Source: Myxococcota bacterium
Lineage (GTDB): Bacteria; Myxococcota_A; UBA9160; UBA4427
Reading direction: 5' to 3'
Length of the DNA stretch: 64,000 bases
Assembly (NCBI GenBank): GCA_041389495.1
Contig: JAWKRT010000004.1
Span: 1 to 64,000 of the forward strand
The position numbers and the translations under genes were made by a program. How positions within the stretch are numbered: the first letter of the stretch is position 1; every line of letters begins with the position of its first letter. Of this stretch, positions 42,176-53,048 are shown one piece after another. The notes under the pieces were generated by a model. That model saw only the letters and a list, made by a program, of their open reading frames with translations, was not told the origin of the DNA and made no database searches.

Positions 42176-43354
42176 CTACGGCCGCGGTTCGCGCGGCAGT
42201 CCGAGCGCCCGCTCGCTGATGATGTTGCGCTGGATCTGGTTCGAGCCCGCGTAGATCGTGTCCGACCGCACGAACAGGTACATCCGCTGCATCTGCGACA
42301 GCTCGTACGGGAAGCCGGCGGCGATCTCGCCCTCGGGCCCCATCACGTCCATGTAGAGCTTGCCGAGCTCGCGGTGCCAGGTGGCCCAGAAGATCTTCGT
42401 GATCGTGCCTTCGCGCGACAGCTCGGGGTTCGTGCTCGAGAGCGTGCGCATCGCGTTGCCGCGCATGATCTGCAGGCCGATCCAGGCGTCGGCGATGCGC
42501 TGGCGCATCACCGGATCCTCGGCCTTCCCGTTGCGCTTCGCGATCGCGATGATCTGCGCGAGCTCGTTCGTGAACTGGAGCTGCTGGCCGAGCGTCGAGG
42601 CGCCGCGCTCGAAGGCGAGCGTGCCCATCGCGACGGCCCAGCCCTGGCCCGGCTCGCCGACGATGTGGTCCTTCGCCGTGCGCGCGCCGTTGAAGAAGAC
42701 CTCGCAGAACTCGCTCGTGCCCGTCATCTGCAGGATCGGGCGCGGCTCGACCCCCGGCTGCTTCATCGGGACGAGCAGGTAGGAGAGCCCCTTGTGCCGC
42801 TGCGAGGCCGGGTCGGTGCGCGCGACGACGAAGCACCAGTCGGCCCACGCGCCCCACGACGTCCACACCTTCTGGCCGTCGACGATCCACTCGTCGCCCT
42901 CGAGGCGCGCCTTCGTCTGCACGTTCGCGAGGTCGGAGCCGGCGTTCGGCTCGGAGTAGCCCTGGCACCAGATCTCGGTGCCGGAGACGATGCCGGGCAG
43001 GAACTTCGCCTTCTGCGCGGGCGTGCCGAACGCGACGATCGTCGGGCCGAGCAGCGTCTCGCCGACGTGGTTCGCGCGGCCGGGCCCGCCGGCGCGCGCG
43101 TACTCCTCGTAGAAGATCACCTGCTGCTCGAGCGACAGGCCGCGCCCGCCGTGCTCCTCCGGCCAGCCGACGCACGTCCAGCCGGCCGCCGCGAGCTCGC
43201 GCTCCCACGCGAGGCGCTCCTCGAGGAACGCGTGCTCGTCGCCCGGACCGCCGCGCCCGCGGATCTTCTCGAACTCGCCGCGCAGGTTGTCCGCGAGCCA
43301 GCCGGCGATCTCGCGGCGGAAGGCCTCGTCCTCGTCGCTGAATCGGGTGTCCAC
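42176..43354 (-). CDS. fadE30: FadE30-like acyl-CoA dehydrogenase
   Basis: A 392-residue ACAD resembling FadE30 (Rv3560c): WLADNLRGEFEKIRGRGGPG, GWPEEHGGRGLS, WCQGYSEPNAGSDLANVQT, NGQKVWTS-type loop (DGQKVWTSWGAWADWC), TLAFERGASTLGQQLQF and SDTIYAGSNQIQRNIISERA. FadE30 acts at the first dehydrogenation of HIP-CoA. The glutamate-bearing L-x-x-E-R segment is present. It is upstream of ipdF, as in the M. tuberculosis gene order fadE30-ipdF, separated by the 27-bp inverted repeat. Confidence 0.88.
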   Translation of the reverse strand: MDTRFSDEDEAFRREIAGWLADNLRGEFEKIRGRGGPGDEHAFLEERLAWERELAAAGWTCVGWPEEHGGRGLSLEQQVIFYEEYARAGGPGRANHVGETLLGPTIVAFGTPAQKAKFLPGIVSGTEIWCQGYSEPNAGSDLANVQTKARLEGDEWIVDGQKVWTSWGAWADWCFVVARTDPASQRHKGLSYLLVPMKQPGVEPRPILQMTGTSEFCEVFFNGARTAKDHIVGEPGQGWAVAMGTLAFERGASTLGQQLQFTNELAQIIAIAKRNGKAEDPVMRQRIADAWIGLQIMRGNAMRTLSSTNPELSREGTITKIFWATWHRELGKLYMDVMGPEGEIAAGFPYELSQMQRMYLFVRSDTIYAGSNQIQRNIISERALGLPREPRP

Positions 43355-43432
43355 GGCGGCGGAGATTACGAAACGGGCCGGCTCGATACAACGGGTCGCG
43401 CGCGCATCGTCGCGCGAGGCGGCGCGCGGCGC

Positions 43433-44005
43433 TCAGCCCGAGCGGCGGCCGTCGGGCCCGCCATCGCCCTCGAGCGCGGCCCAGAACGACTGCCAGCTCG
43501 GGATGTCCTCGGGCACCGTGCCACGCCCGTCGTGGTGCTCGGGCCAGTTCGCCGGACGCTGCGCGAGCGGCCGCTCGGCCGTCTCGACCCCGTACCACAG
43601 CACGTGCGTGCGCTTCACGAAGAGCCATGCGCCGTCGCGCTTCTCGTACGTGTCGCGGTACTGGATCGCCTGCTCGATCCAGCGCTCGCCGTCCTGGATC
43701 TGCCCGCGGCAGTAGACGACGCCCTTCGCGCGCGTGGCGCTCTCGAAGTCGACGATGTGGTTCCCCACGAACAGGATGGACACGCCGATCGCGCGCAGCG
43801 AGGCGGTGAAGAACTCCTTCATCGCGGCGCGGCCGCTCGCCTCGCGCGTCACGCGCACGTCGGGGACGAAGAGCGAGACCAGCAGGTCGAGGTCACGCGC
43901 GTCGATCGCGTACGCATAGCGGTAGGCGAGCTGTCGGATCTCGTCGCGCGCGACGACGCGCTCGAGGTCGCTCATGCCGTCGTCGCGGCGCGAGGTCTGG
44001 ATCAC
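43433..44005 (-). CDS. SnoaL/NTF2-like protein
   Basis: A 190-residue protein with an NTF2-like cone fold (SnoaL-like): VARDEIRQLAYRYAYAIDARDLDLLVSLF, VGNHIVDFESATRAKGVVYC and YRDTYEKRDGAWLFVKRTHVLW. Members include ketosteroid isomerase-like and polyketide cyclase-like proteins as well as non-enzymatic binders. The D-A-R-D-L-D-L-L-V pattern is common in uncharacterised family members. It is the first gene of the minus-strand fadE30-ipdF-P450 operon; a role on a steroid intermediate is possible. ATG 44005 follows GAGGAG; an internal ATG at 43975 is the alternative. Confidence 0.82.
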   Translation of the reverse strand: MIQTSRRDDGMSDLERVVARDEIRQLAYRYAYAIDARDLDLLVSLFVPDVRVTREASGRAAMKEFFTASLRAIGVSILFVGNHIVDFESATRAKGVVYCRGQIQDGERWIEQAIQYRDTYEKRDGAWLFVKRTHVLWYGVETAERPLAQRPANWPEHHDGRGTVPEDIPSWQSFWAALEGDGGPDGRRSG

Positions 44006-44037
44006 GGGCTCTCCTCGGAGACGGGCGCGGGCCGGGC

Positions 44038-44087
44038 GGCGCGCCGGCGCGCCGCGATTGAGTCGGCTTCGCGGCGCGCGGTAGAGT
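44038..44087 (+). promoter_or_regulatory. divergent SnoaL/fadD3 control region: palindrome and promoter
   Basis: A perfect 16-bp palindrome GGCGCGCCGGCGCGCC (44038-44053) directly precedes TTGAGT-N18-TAGAGT (44058-44087), a plausible fadD3 promoter with a leader of about 80 bases. The palindrome could be an operator shared by the divergent SnoaL operon, although self-complementary GC runs also arise by chance here. Confidence 0.4.
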
Positions 44088-44172
44088 ACGCCCCCTCGCG
44101 ACGAGATGCAGCGATGCGGCGCAGGTGCGCGTCCCCCGCGCGGCCGCTCGCGGACGCTCCTGGAGGATCGAC

Positions 44173-45764
<1,592 letters not shown>

Positions 45765-45768
<4 letters not shown>

Positions 45769-47390
45769 GCGACGGCCCGCCGGCGGGCGCGTCCGCGCCG
45801 CTCGCCGCCGACACGCTCTGGGGCCTCGTCGCGCGCCGCGCCGAGGCGACGCCCGACGCCGCGATGCTCGTCGGCGAGGACGACCGCGTGCTGTCCTTCG
45901 CCGGCTACCGCGACGCGTGCCTGCGCGCGGCGGCCGGGCTCGCGGCGCGCGGCGTCGGCGTCGACACGCCCGTGACGTGGTCGCTCCCGACCTCCATCGA
46001 GGCGATCGTGCTCGAGGGCGCGCTCGCGCGGCTCGGCGCGCGCCAGAACCCGGTCATCCCGATCTACCGCGAGCGCGAGTTCGGCTTCATCGCGCGCCAG
46101 ACGCGCGCGCGCCTGCTGATCGTGCCCCCGGCGTTCCGGCGCTTCGACTACGGCGCGATGGCGCGCGCGCTCGCCGCGGACATCGCCGGGCTCGAGGCGC
46201 TCGTCGTCGACGGCGCGCTGCCCGAGGGCGATCCGGGCTCGCTGCCCGCGGAGCCCGCGGCGCCCGCGGCGCCGGCGGCGACGGACGCCGCGAGCGCGCC
46301 GGTGCGCTGGGTCTTCTACACGTCCGGGACCACCGCCGACCCGAAGGGCGCCAAGCACACCGACCTCACGCTCATGGTGCACGCGCGCGGCATGGCCGAC
46401 CGGCTCGCCGTTGGTCCCGCGTCGCGCGTCGCGCTCGCGTTCCCCTTCACGCACATCGGCGGGTCGACGTGGCTGTGCAGCGCGCTCTCGCACGGCTGTG
46501 CGCTGCTGCCGATCGCGGTCTTCGAGCCGTCGACGAGCATCCCGCACCTCGCGCGGCACGGCTGCACGCACGCGGGCTCGGGCACGGCCTTCCACCAGGC
46601 CTATCTCGCCGCGCAGCGCCGGCAGCCGGGCGTGCCGCTCTTCCCCGACGTCGTCTGCTTCCCGGGCGGCGCCGCCGCGAAGCCGCCCGAGCTCCACTAC
46701 GAGATGAAGCGCGAGCTCGGCGGCGTCGGCATCGTGTCGGGCTACGGGCTCACCGAGTGCCCCATCATCGCGATGAACGCGACGACCGACCCCGACGAGA
46801 AGCTCGCGCACACCGAGGGCCGCGCGACGCCCGAGGGCGCGCGCATCAAGGTCGTGCGGGCGGACGGCTCGATCGCGCGCGCGGGCGAGGAGGGCGAGCT
46901 GCGGCTCTCGGGCCCGCAGCTGTGCAAGGGCTACGTCGACGGCGCGCTCGACGCCGAGGCCTTCGACGACGAGGGCTTCTTCCGCAGCGGCGACCTCGGC
47001 TTCGTCGACGCCGAGGGCTTCGTGACGATCACGGGGCGGCTCAAGGACGTGATCATCCGCAAGGGCGAGAACATCCCGGCGAAGGAGGTCGAGGACCTCC
47101 TCTACACGCATCCGCGGGTGAAGGACGTGGCCGTCGTCGGCCTGCCCGACGCAGCGCTCGGCGAGCGCTGCTGCGCGGTCGTGGTGGACGAGGACGCGTC
47201 CGCGCCGCTCGGGTTCGACGAGATGGTCGCCTTCCTGCGCGAGCGGCGGCTCATGGTCCAGAAGATTCCGGAGCAGCTCGAGCACGTCGCCGAGCTGCCG
47301 CGCAACCCGTCGGGCAAGGTGCTCAAGAACGAGCTGCGCCGACGTTATGCGGAGCCGCCGCGCGGCGGCGCGCGCGCGAATAGCGAATAG
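45765..47390 (+). CDS. AMP-forming acyl-CoA synthetase (FadD17-like)
   Basis: A 541-residue ANL ligase. The ATP loop reads VFYTSGTTADPKGAKHTD, with D-P replacing the usual K/R-P, as in the FadD17-type branch. GYGLTECP, RSGDLGFVDAEGFVTITGRLKDVIIRKGENIP and NPSGKVLKNELRRRY complete the motifs. An Ala/Pro-rich linker (about residues 160-178) precedes the ATP loop. FadD17 activates steroid side chains in actinobacteria; here a steroid acid is likely but unproven. It is coupled to fadD3 by a 4-base overlap. Confidence 0.88.
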
Positions 47391-47405
47391 GTAGGAGGAG
47401 CAGCG

Positions 47406-48194
47406 ATGGCAGCGGGACGGCTCGCGGGCAGGGTGGCCGTGATCACGGGCGGCGCGTCGGGCATCGGGCTCGCGTGCGCGCGGCTGTTCGGGGCGGAGGG
47501 CGCGAAGGTGGCCTGCCTCGACCTCAACGAGCCCGACGCGAAGGCGCGCGCGGGTGTCGAGGCGGCGGCGCCCGGCGCGCGCTTCGCCGCGGGCGTCGAC
47601 GTGCGCGACGAGGCGGGGCTCGCGGCCGCGATCGACGATGCCGCGCGCGCGTTCGGCCGCATCGACGTGCTCGTGAACGCGGCGGGCGTCGGCGGGGGCG
47701 GCGTGCCGCACGAGCTCGACGTGGCGGAGTACGACCGCGTCGTCGACATCAACATGAAGGGCACGTTCCTCGCCTCGAAGCACGCGCTGCGTCACATGGT
47801 CGGCCAGGGCTCCGGCGCGATCGTGAACCTCGCGAGCGTCGAGGGGCTCGAGGGCATGAGCGGCTCGCTCCCGTACAACGCGTCGAAGGGCGGCGTCGTG
47901 CTGATGACGAAGACGCTCGCGATCGACTACGCGCCGCACGGCATCCGCGTGAACTGCGTGTGCCCGGGCCTGATCGAGACGCCACTCACGGCCATCCTGC
48001 GCGACACGCCCGAGCTCGCATCCCACAACCGGCAGATGCGCGCGTGGCACGCGATGAACCGCTTCGGCCAGCCCGAGGAGGTGGCCACCTGCTGCCTCTT
48101 CCTCGCGTCGGACGAGGCGTCGTTCGTGACGGGCAGCTCGCTCGTCGTCGACGGCGGCTGGACGGCGGGCAAGCGCATCCTCGCCGAGGGCTGA
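47406..48194 (+). CDS. short-chain dehydrogenase (hydroxysteroid-dehydrogenase-like)
   Basis: A 262-residue classical SDR: TGGASGIGLACARLF, D-L-N at the end of strand 2 (NAD preference), NAAGVGGGG, LASVEGLEGM with the Ser, Y-N-A-S-K, and CPGLIETPLT. It has the classical length. The start follows TAGGAGGAGC. It is the third gene after fadD3 and the downstream ligase. The family includes 3-alpha/7-alpha/17-beta-hydroxysteroid dehydrogenases, which fits the neighbourhood, but the substrate cannot be read from the sequence. Confidence 0.87.
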   Translation: MAAGRLAGRVAVITGGASGIGLACARLFGAEGAKVACLDLNEPDAKARAGVEAAAPGARFAAGVDVRDEAGLAAAIDDAARAFGRIDVLVNAAGVGGGGVPHELDVAEYDRVVDINMKGTFLASKHALRHMVGQGSGAIVNLASVEGLEGMSGSLPYNASKGGVVLMTKTLAIDYAPHGIRVNCVCPGLIETPLTAILRDTPELASHNRQMRAWHAMNRFGQPEEVATCCLFLASDEASFVTGSSLVVDGGWTAGKRILAEG

Positions 48195-48241
48195 GCGCGG
48201 CGCGCGCCGCGCGGCGATCGGCGTCGGCGTGGAGACGCGAA

Positions 48242-48273
48242 GAGGGCCGCCCGGCTCGCGCCGAGCGGCCCTC
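48242..48273. terminator. bidirectional terminator-like hairpin
   Basis: GAGGGCCGC...GCGGCCCTC (9 bp) with an inner CGGC-TCGC-GCCG stem lies between the SDR gene (stop 48194) and the convergent surface-protein gene (stop 48297). Flanking GAA/GAAG bases replace a T-tract. Confidence 0.55.
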
Positions 48274-48296
48274 GAAGAGCCGGGCGACTCCGCGCG

Positions 48297-49019
48297 CTAG
48301 CGCTTGCGGAGCGCCGTGCGCATGCCGCCGACCAGCAGGCCGAGCGCGAGCGCGCCGGCGCCGACGAGCGGGAGCGCCGGGACGCCGCCGCCGACGAAGA
48401 CGCCGCGCAGCAGGTACTGGCCGTTCGTCGTTCCGCCGTTCTGCGTGCCGTTGATGTAGCCGCTCACCGCCGAGTAGTCGCCCTCGGCGTCGAACGCCCA
48501 CGTGCCGAGGTCGTACGTCGGCGAGTTGATGTCGGGTGCGTTCACGGTGACGCCGTGCGGCACCTGCGTGCCCGCGGTGCAGATCGTCTGCGGGCTCGAG
48601 GCGCAGAAGGTGAACCCCGTGCGCGACCAGCCGCCGAGGACGCCCCAGTCGATCGTGCCGCCCGGGGCCGTGCTTCCGGGAGCGACGAAGGGAACCGCCG
48701 GCTTCTCGGTCGGGCGCGAGATCACGAACACGTACGAGCCGGGTCCGAAGACCGAGGTCGTGTCGAAGTTCGTGTTCACGAGGGGCTCGATCGTCAGCCC
48801 CGTCAGCGTGACGGTTCCGCCGCCCGTGTCCGTGATCTGCGCGCCGCCGGCGACCGTGCCGGGCGAGGCCTGGATCGGCGGGCAGAGCGTGGTCGTGAAT
48901 CGCAGGCGATCGCTCGGCGTGCCGTGCGGCGGCGTCGAGTCGTAGACCTTGACGACGGCCGCACTCGGGCCGGCGAGGGCGACGAGCGCGAGCGCCGCGA
49001 GGAGCGTTCGGAGCTTCAT
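48297..49019 (-). CDS. exported protein with a C-terminal sorting-like tail
   Basis: A 240-residue protein with a signal peptide (1-21, ending GPSAA) and a Gly/Thr/Pro-rich mature body that should be mostly beta strand. The last ~28 residues read VPALPLVGAGALALGLL followed by a basic RTALRKR end. A 'VP-x-LP' motif, a membrane helix and a basic tail form the plan of PEP-CTERM/exosortase-type sorting signals, of which this would be a variant. It is probably attached to the cell surface or exported after processing. No exosortase is in the window. GGAGG precedes the ATG. Confidence 0.75.
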   Translation of the reverse strand: MKLRTLLAALALVALAGPSAAVVKVYDSTPPHGTPSDRLRFTTTLCPPIQASPGTVAGGAQITDTGGGTVTLTGLTIEPLVNTNFDTTSVFGPGSYVFVISRPTEKPAVPFVAPGSTAPGGTIDWGVLGGWSRTGFTFCASSPQTICTAGTQVPHGVTVNAPDINSPTYDLGTWAFDAEGDYSAVSGYINGTQNGGTTNGQYLLRGVFVGGGVPALPLVGAGALALGLLVGGMRTALRKR

Positions 49020-49321
49020 GGATCCTCCGGGAGCGTCCGCTCTCCGCGGCGCTCGGAATCGTGGATGGGACTCGCTGGAAGCGACGCGACCGGGAGACCC
49101 CGTCTCGGTGCGACACAGACCGGCGTGGCCCGAACCGGTGCACGTGGCGTGCCTGCACAGCGGGCGCGCAGGACGCCGTACGGACCGGCAACGTCCGTCC
49201 GCGCTGGGGGAGAACGCACCATCTGGCGCGATTCCCGCCATGCGATCGGTGCGGACGCGTACGACTCCAGCGGGCGGACGCGCGCGCGACGCGGCGCAGG
49301 TTGCGAGCGCGAGCCGGCCGA
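49020..49321. other. intergenic region without a recognised gene
   Basis: This 302-base stretch lies between the start of the surface-protein gene and the stop of the MFS gene. I see the ribosome site of the surface-protein gene next to 49020 but no convincing ORF, RNA or strong promoter. It is slightly less GC-rich than its surroundings. Confidence 0.4.
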
Positions 49322-50680
49322 TCAGCGACCGCGCTCGTCGCGCACGAACAGCGTCGCCGCGAAGCTCGACACCGCGAGCGCCGCGAAGAGCGCGAACGCG
49401 GCGCGGTAGTCCCCGTGCGCGTCGTAGAGGTGGCCGGCGACGAGCGTCCCGACCGCGCCCGCCCAGAGCAGGAACATCAGCGCGCCGTAGATCTCCGCGA
49501 GGTGGCGCGGGCCGAAGCAGTGCTCGATCGCGAGCGGGTAGCTCACGTCGCGCGCGGCCGTCGCGGCGCCGAACGCGACGAGCACGGGCGGGCCGAGCCA
49601 CGGCGAGGGGAGCGCGAGCAGGCCGGCCGTCCCGATCGCGAGCAGCGCGAACTGCACGCGGAGCGCGACGCGCGCGTCGATCCCGTCGGCGATCGCGCCG
49701 AAGACCGGCTTCGCGACGAGGCCGACGCCGACCGCGAGGCCGAGCGCCGCGCTCGCCTCGGTGCGCGGGAGCCCGCCGTCGCGCAGCGACGCGACGAGGT
49801 GGTCGAGCACGCCGACGAACACGAAGAAGAACGCGCCGAGCGCCCACGCGAGGATCCAGAAGCTGCGCGTGCGGAGCGCGTCGGCGAGCGCGAGGTCGGC
49901 GCGCGCGGCGGGCACCGCGGGGCCGGGTGCGGGCGCGGCCGCCGGGCGCGGGTCGACCTCGTGCGCGCCGGGCTCGTCGCCGCGCGGCATGCGGAGTACG
50001 AAGAGCGCGAACGGCAGCATGAGCGCGGCGCCGACGACGCCGACCTGGAGCACGGCCGCGCGCCACCCGTGCGCGGCCGCGAGGCGCGGGAGCGCCGTGG
50101 CGAGCAGGTAGCCCGCGACGTTCGAGCCGGCGAAGACGAGCCCGAGCGCGAGCCCGCGCGCGCGCGTCACCCAGCGCGCGACGATCGCACCGACGACGAC
50201 GTCGCCGAGACCGACGGCGACGAGCCCCTGCAGCGCGGCCGCCGTGCCGAACGCCGCGAGCGAGCCCATCTCGCTCAGGATCCACTGGCTCGCGAGCAGG
50301 CACGCGACCGAGCCCACGAGAATGGGGCGCGCGCCGAGCCTCGCGAGCGCGATGCCCGCGATCGGGCTCGCGACCGACATCATGATCATCTGCGGCACGC
50401 GCACGAACGAGAACTCGGCGCGCGTCCAGCCGAGCTCGGCCGTGATGTCGTTGAGCACGTGGCCGTAGGTGTGGCCGTAGCCGAGCGCGAGCTGGCAGAC
50501 GAAGCCGCCGAGGACGACGAGCGCCGCGGGTCGCGCGACGCGCGATGCCGGCGACGCGGCGTCGGGAGGGGCGGGCGCGTCCGGCACGGGGGCCTCGCTG
50601 TCGGGCGGAGCGGTCGAGGCCGCGCCGTCGGTTGAACCGGCGGGAAGGCGTAGCCTACTCTGCGGCCTCGCGAGCGGCAC
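49322..50680 (-). CDS. major facilitator superfamily transporter
   Basis: A 452-residue frame with 12 membrane helices of an MFS carrier; GYGHTYGHVLND in helix 1 and RPILVGSVACLLAS resemble the oxalate/formate- or monocarboxylate-type (OFA/MCT) branch. The central loop is Pro/Ala-rich. The first ~45 residues are low-complexity, and a TAGGCT hexamer lies inside this stretch, so translation may really start at the GTG at 50587 (421 residues). It is divergent from the esterase gene. The substrate is unknown; organic acids are typical of this branch. Confidence 0.83.
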   Translation of the reverse strand: MPLARPQSRLRLPAGSTDGAASTAPPDSEAPVPDAPAPPDAASPASRVARPAALVVLGGFVCQLALGYGHTYGHVLNDITAELGWTRAEFSFVRVPQMIMMSVASPIAGIALARLGARPILVGSVACLLASQWILSEMGSLAAFGTAAALQGLVAVGLGDVVVGAIVARWVTRARGLALGLVFAGSNVAGYLLATALPRLAAAHGWRAAVLQVGVVGAALMLPFALFVLRMPRGDEPGAHEVDPRPAAAPAPGPAVPAARADLALADALRTRSFWILAWALGAFFFVFVGVLDHLVASLRDGGLPRTEASAALGLAVGVGLVAKPVFGAIADGIDARVALRVQFALLAIGTAGLLALPSPWLGPPVLVAFGAATAARDVSYPLAIEHCFGPRHLAEIYGALMFLLWAGAVGTLVAGHLYDAHGDYRAAFALFAALAVSSFAATLFVRDERGR

Positions 50681-50757
50681 GCGCTCCGCGCGGCGGTGCG
50701 CCGCCGTCTCGCATCCATCTCCCGCGCGCGGCGCGCGCGAGCGCGCGAGTGTCGACG

Positions 50758-52011
50758 ATGACTCCCTCCTCGGTCTCCGAGTGGTACCTGCTCGCCAGCG
50801 TGTTCGGCGCCGCGTGGACGGCGGCGGCGTGGCTCGGGCTGCGGCACGTCGGCTGGACGCTGCCCGCCTACTTCATGATGTCGTGGCTCACCGGCGAGCT
50901 CGCGCTCTTCCACGTCGCGTGGCAGGCGGCGGCGACGCTCGGGTTCGTCGCGTTCGGCGGCCTCGCGGGCGGCGCCGGCGCGCTCGGGCTCGCCGTGTCG
51001 TTCGCGTCGTGGACGGGGCTCGTCGCGCTGCAGCGGCGCGCCTCGCTCGCGGGGAGCGCGTTCGAGCGCGCGCTCGCCGAGACGCTCGGCGACGACTATC
51101 TCGAGCGCGTGCCCGGCGAGCGGCGCGCGCTGCTGCGCGAGGCGATCGCGCCGCGCGACTGGTCGCGCCCCTTCGCGTTCAAGAGCGACGCCGTCGAGGT
51201 GCTGCGCGACCTGCCGTACGGCCCCGCCGGCAAGCGCAACCTGCTCGACGTCTACCGGCCTCGGCGCGACGTCGCGAACGCGCCCGTGCTGCTGCAGATC
51301 CACGGCGGCGCCTGGACGATCGGCAACAAGGAGCAGCAGGGCCAGCCGCTGATGGTGCACCTCGCCGAGCGCGGCTGGGTGTGCGTCGCGATCAACTACC
51401 AGCTGAGCCCGCGAGCGCGCTTCCCCGAGCACCTGGTCGACGCCAAGCGCGCGATGAAGTGGATCCGCGAGAACGTCGCGACCTACGGCGGCGATCCGAG
51501 CTTCGTCGCCGTGACGGGCGGGTCGGCGGGCGGACACCTGAGCGCGCTCTTCGCGCTCACGGCGAACGAGCCCTCGCTGCAGCCGGGCTTCGAGGACGTG
51601 GACACGAGCGTGGTCGCGGCCGTCCCGTTCTACGGCATCTACGACTTCGCCGACCGCGACGACGTGCGCGGGCGCAGCTCGATGCGCGGCTTCCTCGAGC
51701 GCTACGTGATGCCGGCGCGGCTCGCCGACGATCCGGAGGCCTGGGATCGCGCGTCGCCGGTGCGCTGGGTGCGCGAGGACGCGCCGCCCTTCTTCGTCAT
51801 CCACGGGAGCTACGACGCGCTCGCCTTCGTCGAGGACGCGCGCCTGTTCGTGACGGCGCTGCGCGAGCGGTCGCGCGAGCCCGTCGTGTATGCCGAGATC
51901 CCGTACGCGCAGCACGCCTTCGACGTGTTCCACAGCGAGCGCTCGGCGCAGGCGGTGAACGCCGTGACGCGCTTCCTCGAGTGGGTGCGCGCGCGCGCCG
52001 GCCACGCCTGA
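50758..52011 (+). CDS. membrane-anchored alpha/beta hydrolase (HSL-like esterase)
   Basis: A 417-residue protein. Residues 8-95 contain three hydrophobic segments; the catalytic domain follows with H182-GGAW (oxyanion), S256 in GGSAGGH, a late Asp (HGSYDAL) and His in YAQHAFDVF. This is the hormone-sensitive-lipase/carboxylesterase type. It probably hydrolyses lipid or steroid esters at the inner membrane. ATG 50758 and a GTG two codons before it are both possible starts. It is divergent from the MFS gene and convergent with a DUF1232 gene. Confidence 0.87.
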   Translation: MTPSSVSEWYLLASVFGAAWTAAAWLGLRHVGWTLPAYFMMSWLTGELALFHVAWQAAATLGFVAFGGLAGGAGALGLAVSFASWTGLVALQRRASLAGSAFERALAETLGDDYLERVPGERRALLREAIAPRDWSRPFAFKSDAVEVLRDLPYGPAGKRNLLDVYRPRRDVANAPVLLQIHGGAWTIGNKEQQGQPLMVHLAERGWVCVAINYQLSPRARFPEHLVDAKRAMKWIRENVATYGGDPSFVAVTGGSAGGHLSALFALTANEPSLQPGFEDVDTSVVAAVPFYGIYDFADRDDVRGRSSMRGFLERYVMPARLADDPEAWDRASPVRWVREDAPPFFVIHGSYDALAFVEDARLFVTALRERSREPVVYAEIPYAQHAFDVFHSERSAQAVNAVTRFLEWVRARAGHA

Positions 52012-52032
52012 GCGCGCGCTCCGCGGCGGCGC

Positions 52033-52611
52033 CTAGAAGAGCGAGAAGGGCCGGGTCGACGACGGCGTGCGCTGGCGGGCCGAGCGGCGGCGCATGCGCC
52101 GCCGGCGCATGCGCGCGTGCAGGTCGCGGCGCCGCGCTTCGAGGCTCGCCTGGGCGTCGGCCGGGCGGGCGGCCGCGCTCTTGCGGCGCCCGTCGAGCTT
52201 CCTGCGGAAGGCGCAGAAGTCGTCGTAGGCCTCGATGTCGGGGCGCAGCTCGGTGACGACGAGCTCGACCATGATGGCGTCGTCGATGAAGCCGAGGCCG
52301 GGCACCGAGTCCGGGATCAGGTCGACGGGCTCGTTGAAGTAGGCGAGGGCGCTGACGATGCGGTCGCGGTTGTCGCCGCTGAGCGACCACTCGCGATCCT
52401 CGAGCATCGCGACGAGCTTCGGCAGGTGCGCGAGCCGCTCGCGCACGAAGTCCGGCACTTCCGCCGCCTCGACCGCGGCCGCGAGCTTGCGCGCGCTCGC
52501 GACGATCTTCTTCTCGGGGGTCTTGCGCGCGGCGTGGCGCGCGTGCCGCATGATCGAGCGGAAGTGGCGAAGGTCCTTGTCGCTGAGCTCGAACGTGACC
52601 CTGAGCGGCAC
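52033..52611 (-). CDS. DUF1232 (YkvA-like) protein
   Basis: A 192-residue protein. Residues 85-118 (ALAYFNEPVDLIPDSVPGLGF, IDDAIMVELVV) match the DUF1232/YkvA signature of short paired hydrophobic helices with a D-L-I-P-D turn. The N-terminal half is a charged helical region, and the C-terminus is very Arg-rich (RMRRRRMRRRSARQR), perhaps binding nucleic acid or membrane phosphates. The family's function is unknown. Confidence 0.83.
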   Translation of the reverse strand: MPLRVTFELSDKDLRHFRSIMRHARHAARKTPEKKIVASARKLAAAVEAAEVPDFVRERLAHLPKLVAMLEDREWSLSGDNRDRIVSALAYFNEPVDLIPDSVPGLGFIDDAIMVELVVTELRPDIEAYDDFCAFRRKLDGRRKSAAARPADAQASLEARRRDLHARMRRRRMRRRSARQRTPSSTRPFSLF

Positions 52612-52739
52612 GGCATCTCCTCGCGCGCCGGTCGCGCGCCGCGCGGATCTTCCCCGCTGTCCCGGCAGGGGTCAAGCGCGGCGCGCGCGCGGCGAGCGCG
52701 TGCGCCGTCGGAGTCGGACGCGGCGATGCGGGAGGAGCG

Positions 52740-53048
52740 CTACTCGGCGTTCGTCCGGTACGGGAGCCAGGCGCCGTCGCCCTCGATGAACTCGTAGCCG
52801 AGCGGCATCTGTCGCGAGTTCTCCCAGGTCGCGATCGCCGGCACCGTGCCGCCCGCGATCGACTTCGTGCCGTCGGCGGCGGTCGTGCAGCGCAGCCACG
52901 GGTACTTGATCTGCGTGAGCTGCGGGCACGCATCGGCGGCGACCTCGGGCGCGGGGTCGGCCAGCGAGATCGAGCCGAGCGCACCGGCGGCGCCGGCGAG
53001 CAGGGTGGAAGCGGCGACGAGCGAGAGCGTGTGGACGAGCGTGCGCAT
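52740..53048 (-). CDS. small exported protein of unknown function
   Basis: A 102-residue protein with a signal peptide (about 1-23). The mature part has two cysteines (C41, C54), which may form a disulfide, and ends with YEFIEGDGAWLPYRTNAE. I do not recognise a family. GGAGG precedes the ATG at 53048, and a TAGAAG hexamer lies about 65 bases upstream. It is divergent from the PLP-enzyme gene. Confidence 0.65.
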   Translation of the reverse strand: MRTLVHTLSLVAASTLLAGAAGALGSISLADPAPEVAADACPQLTQIKYPWLRCTTAADGTKSIAGGTVPAIATWENSRQMPLGYEFIEGDGAWLPYRTNAE

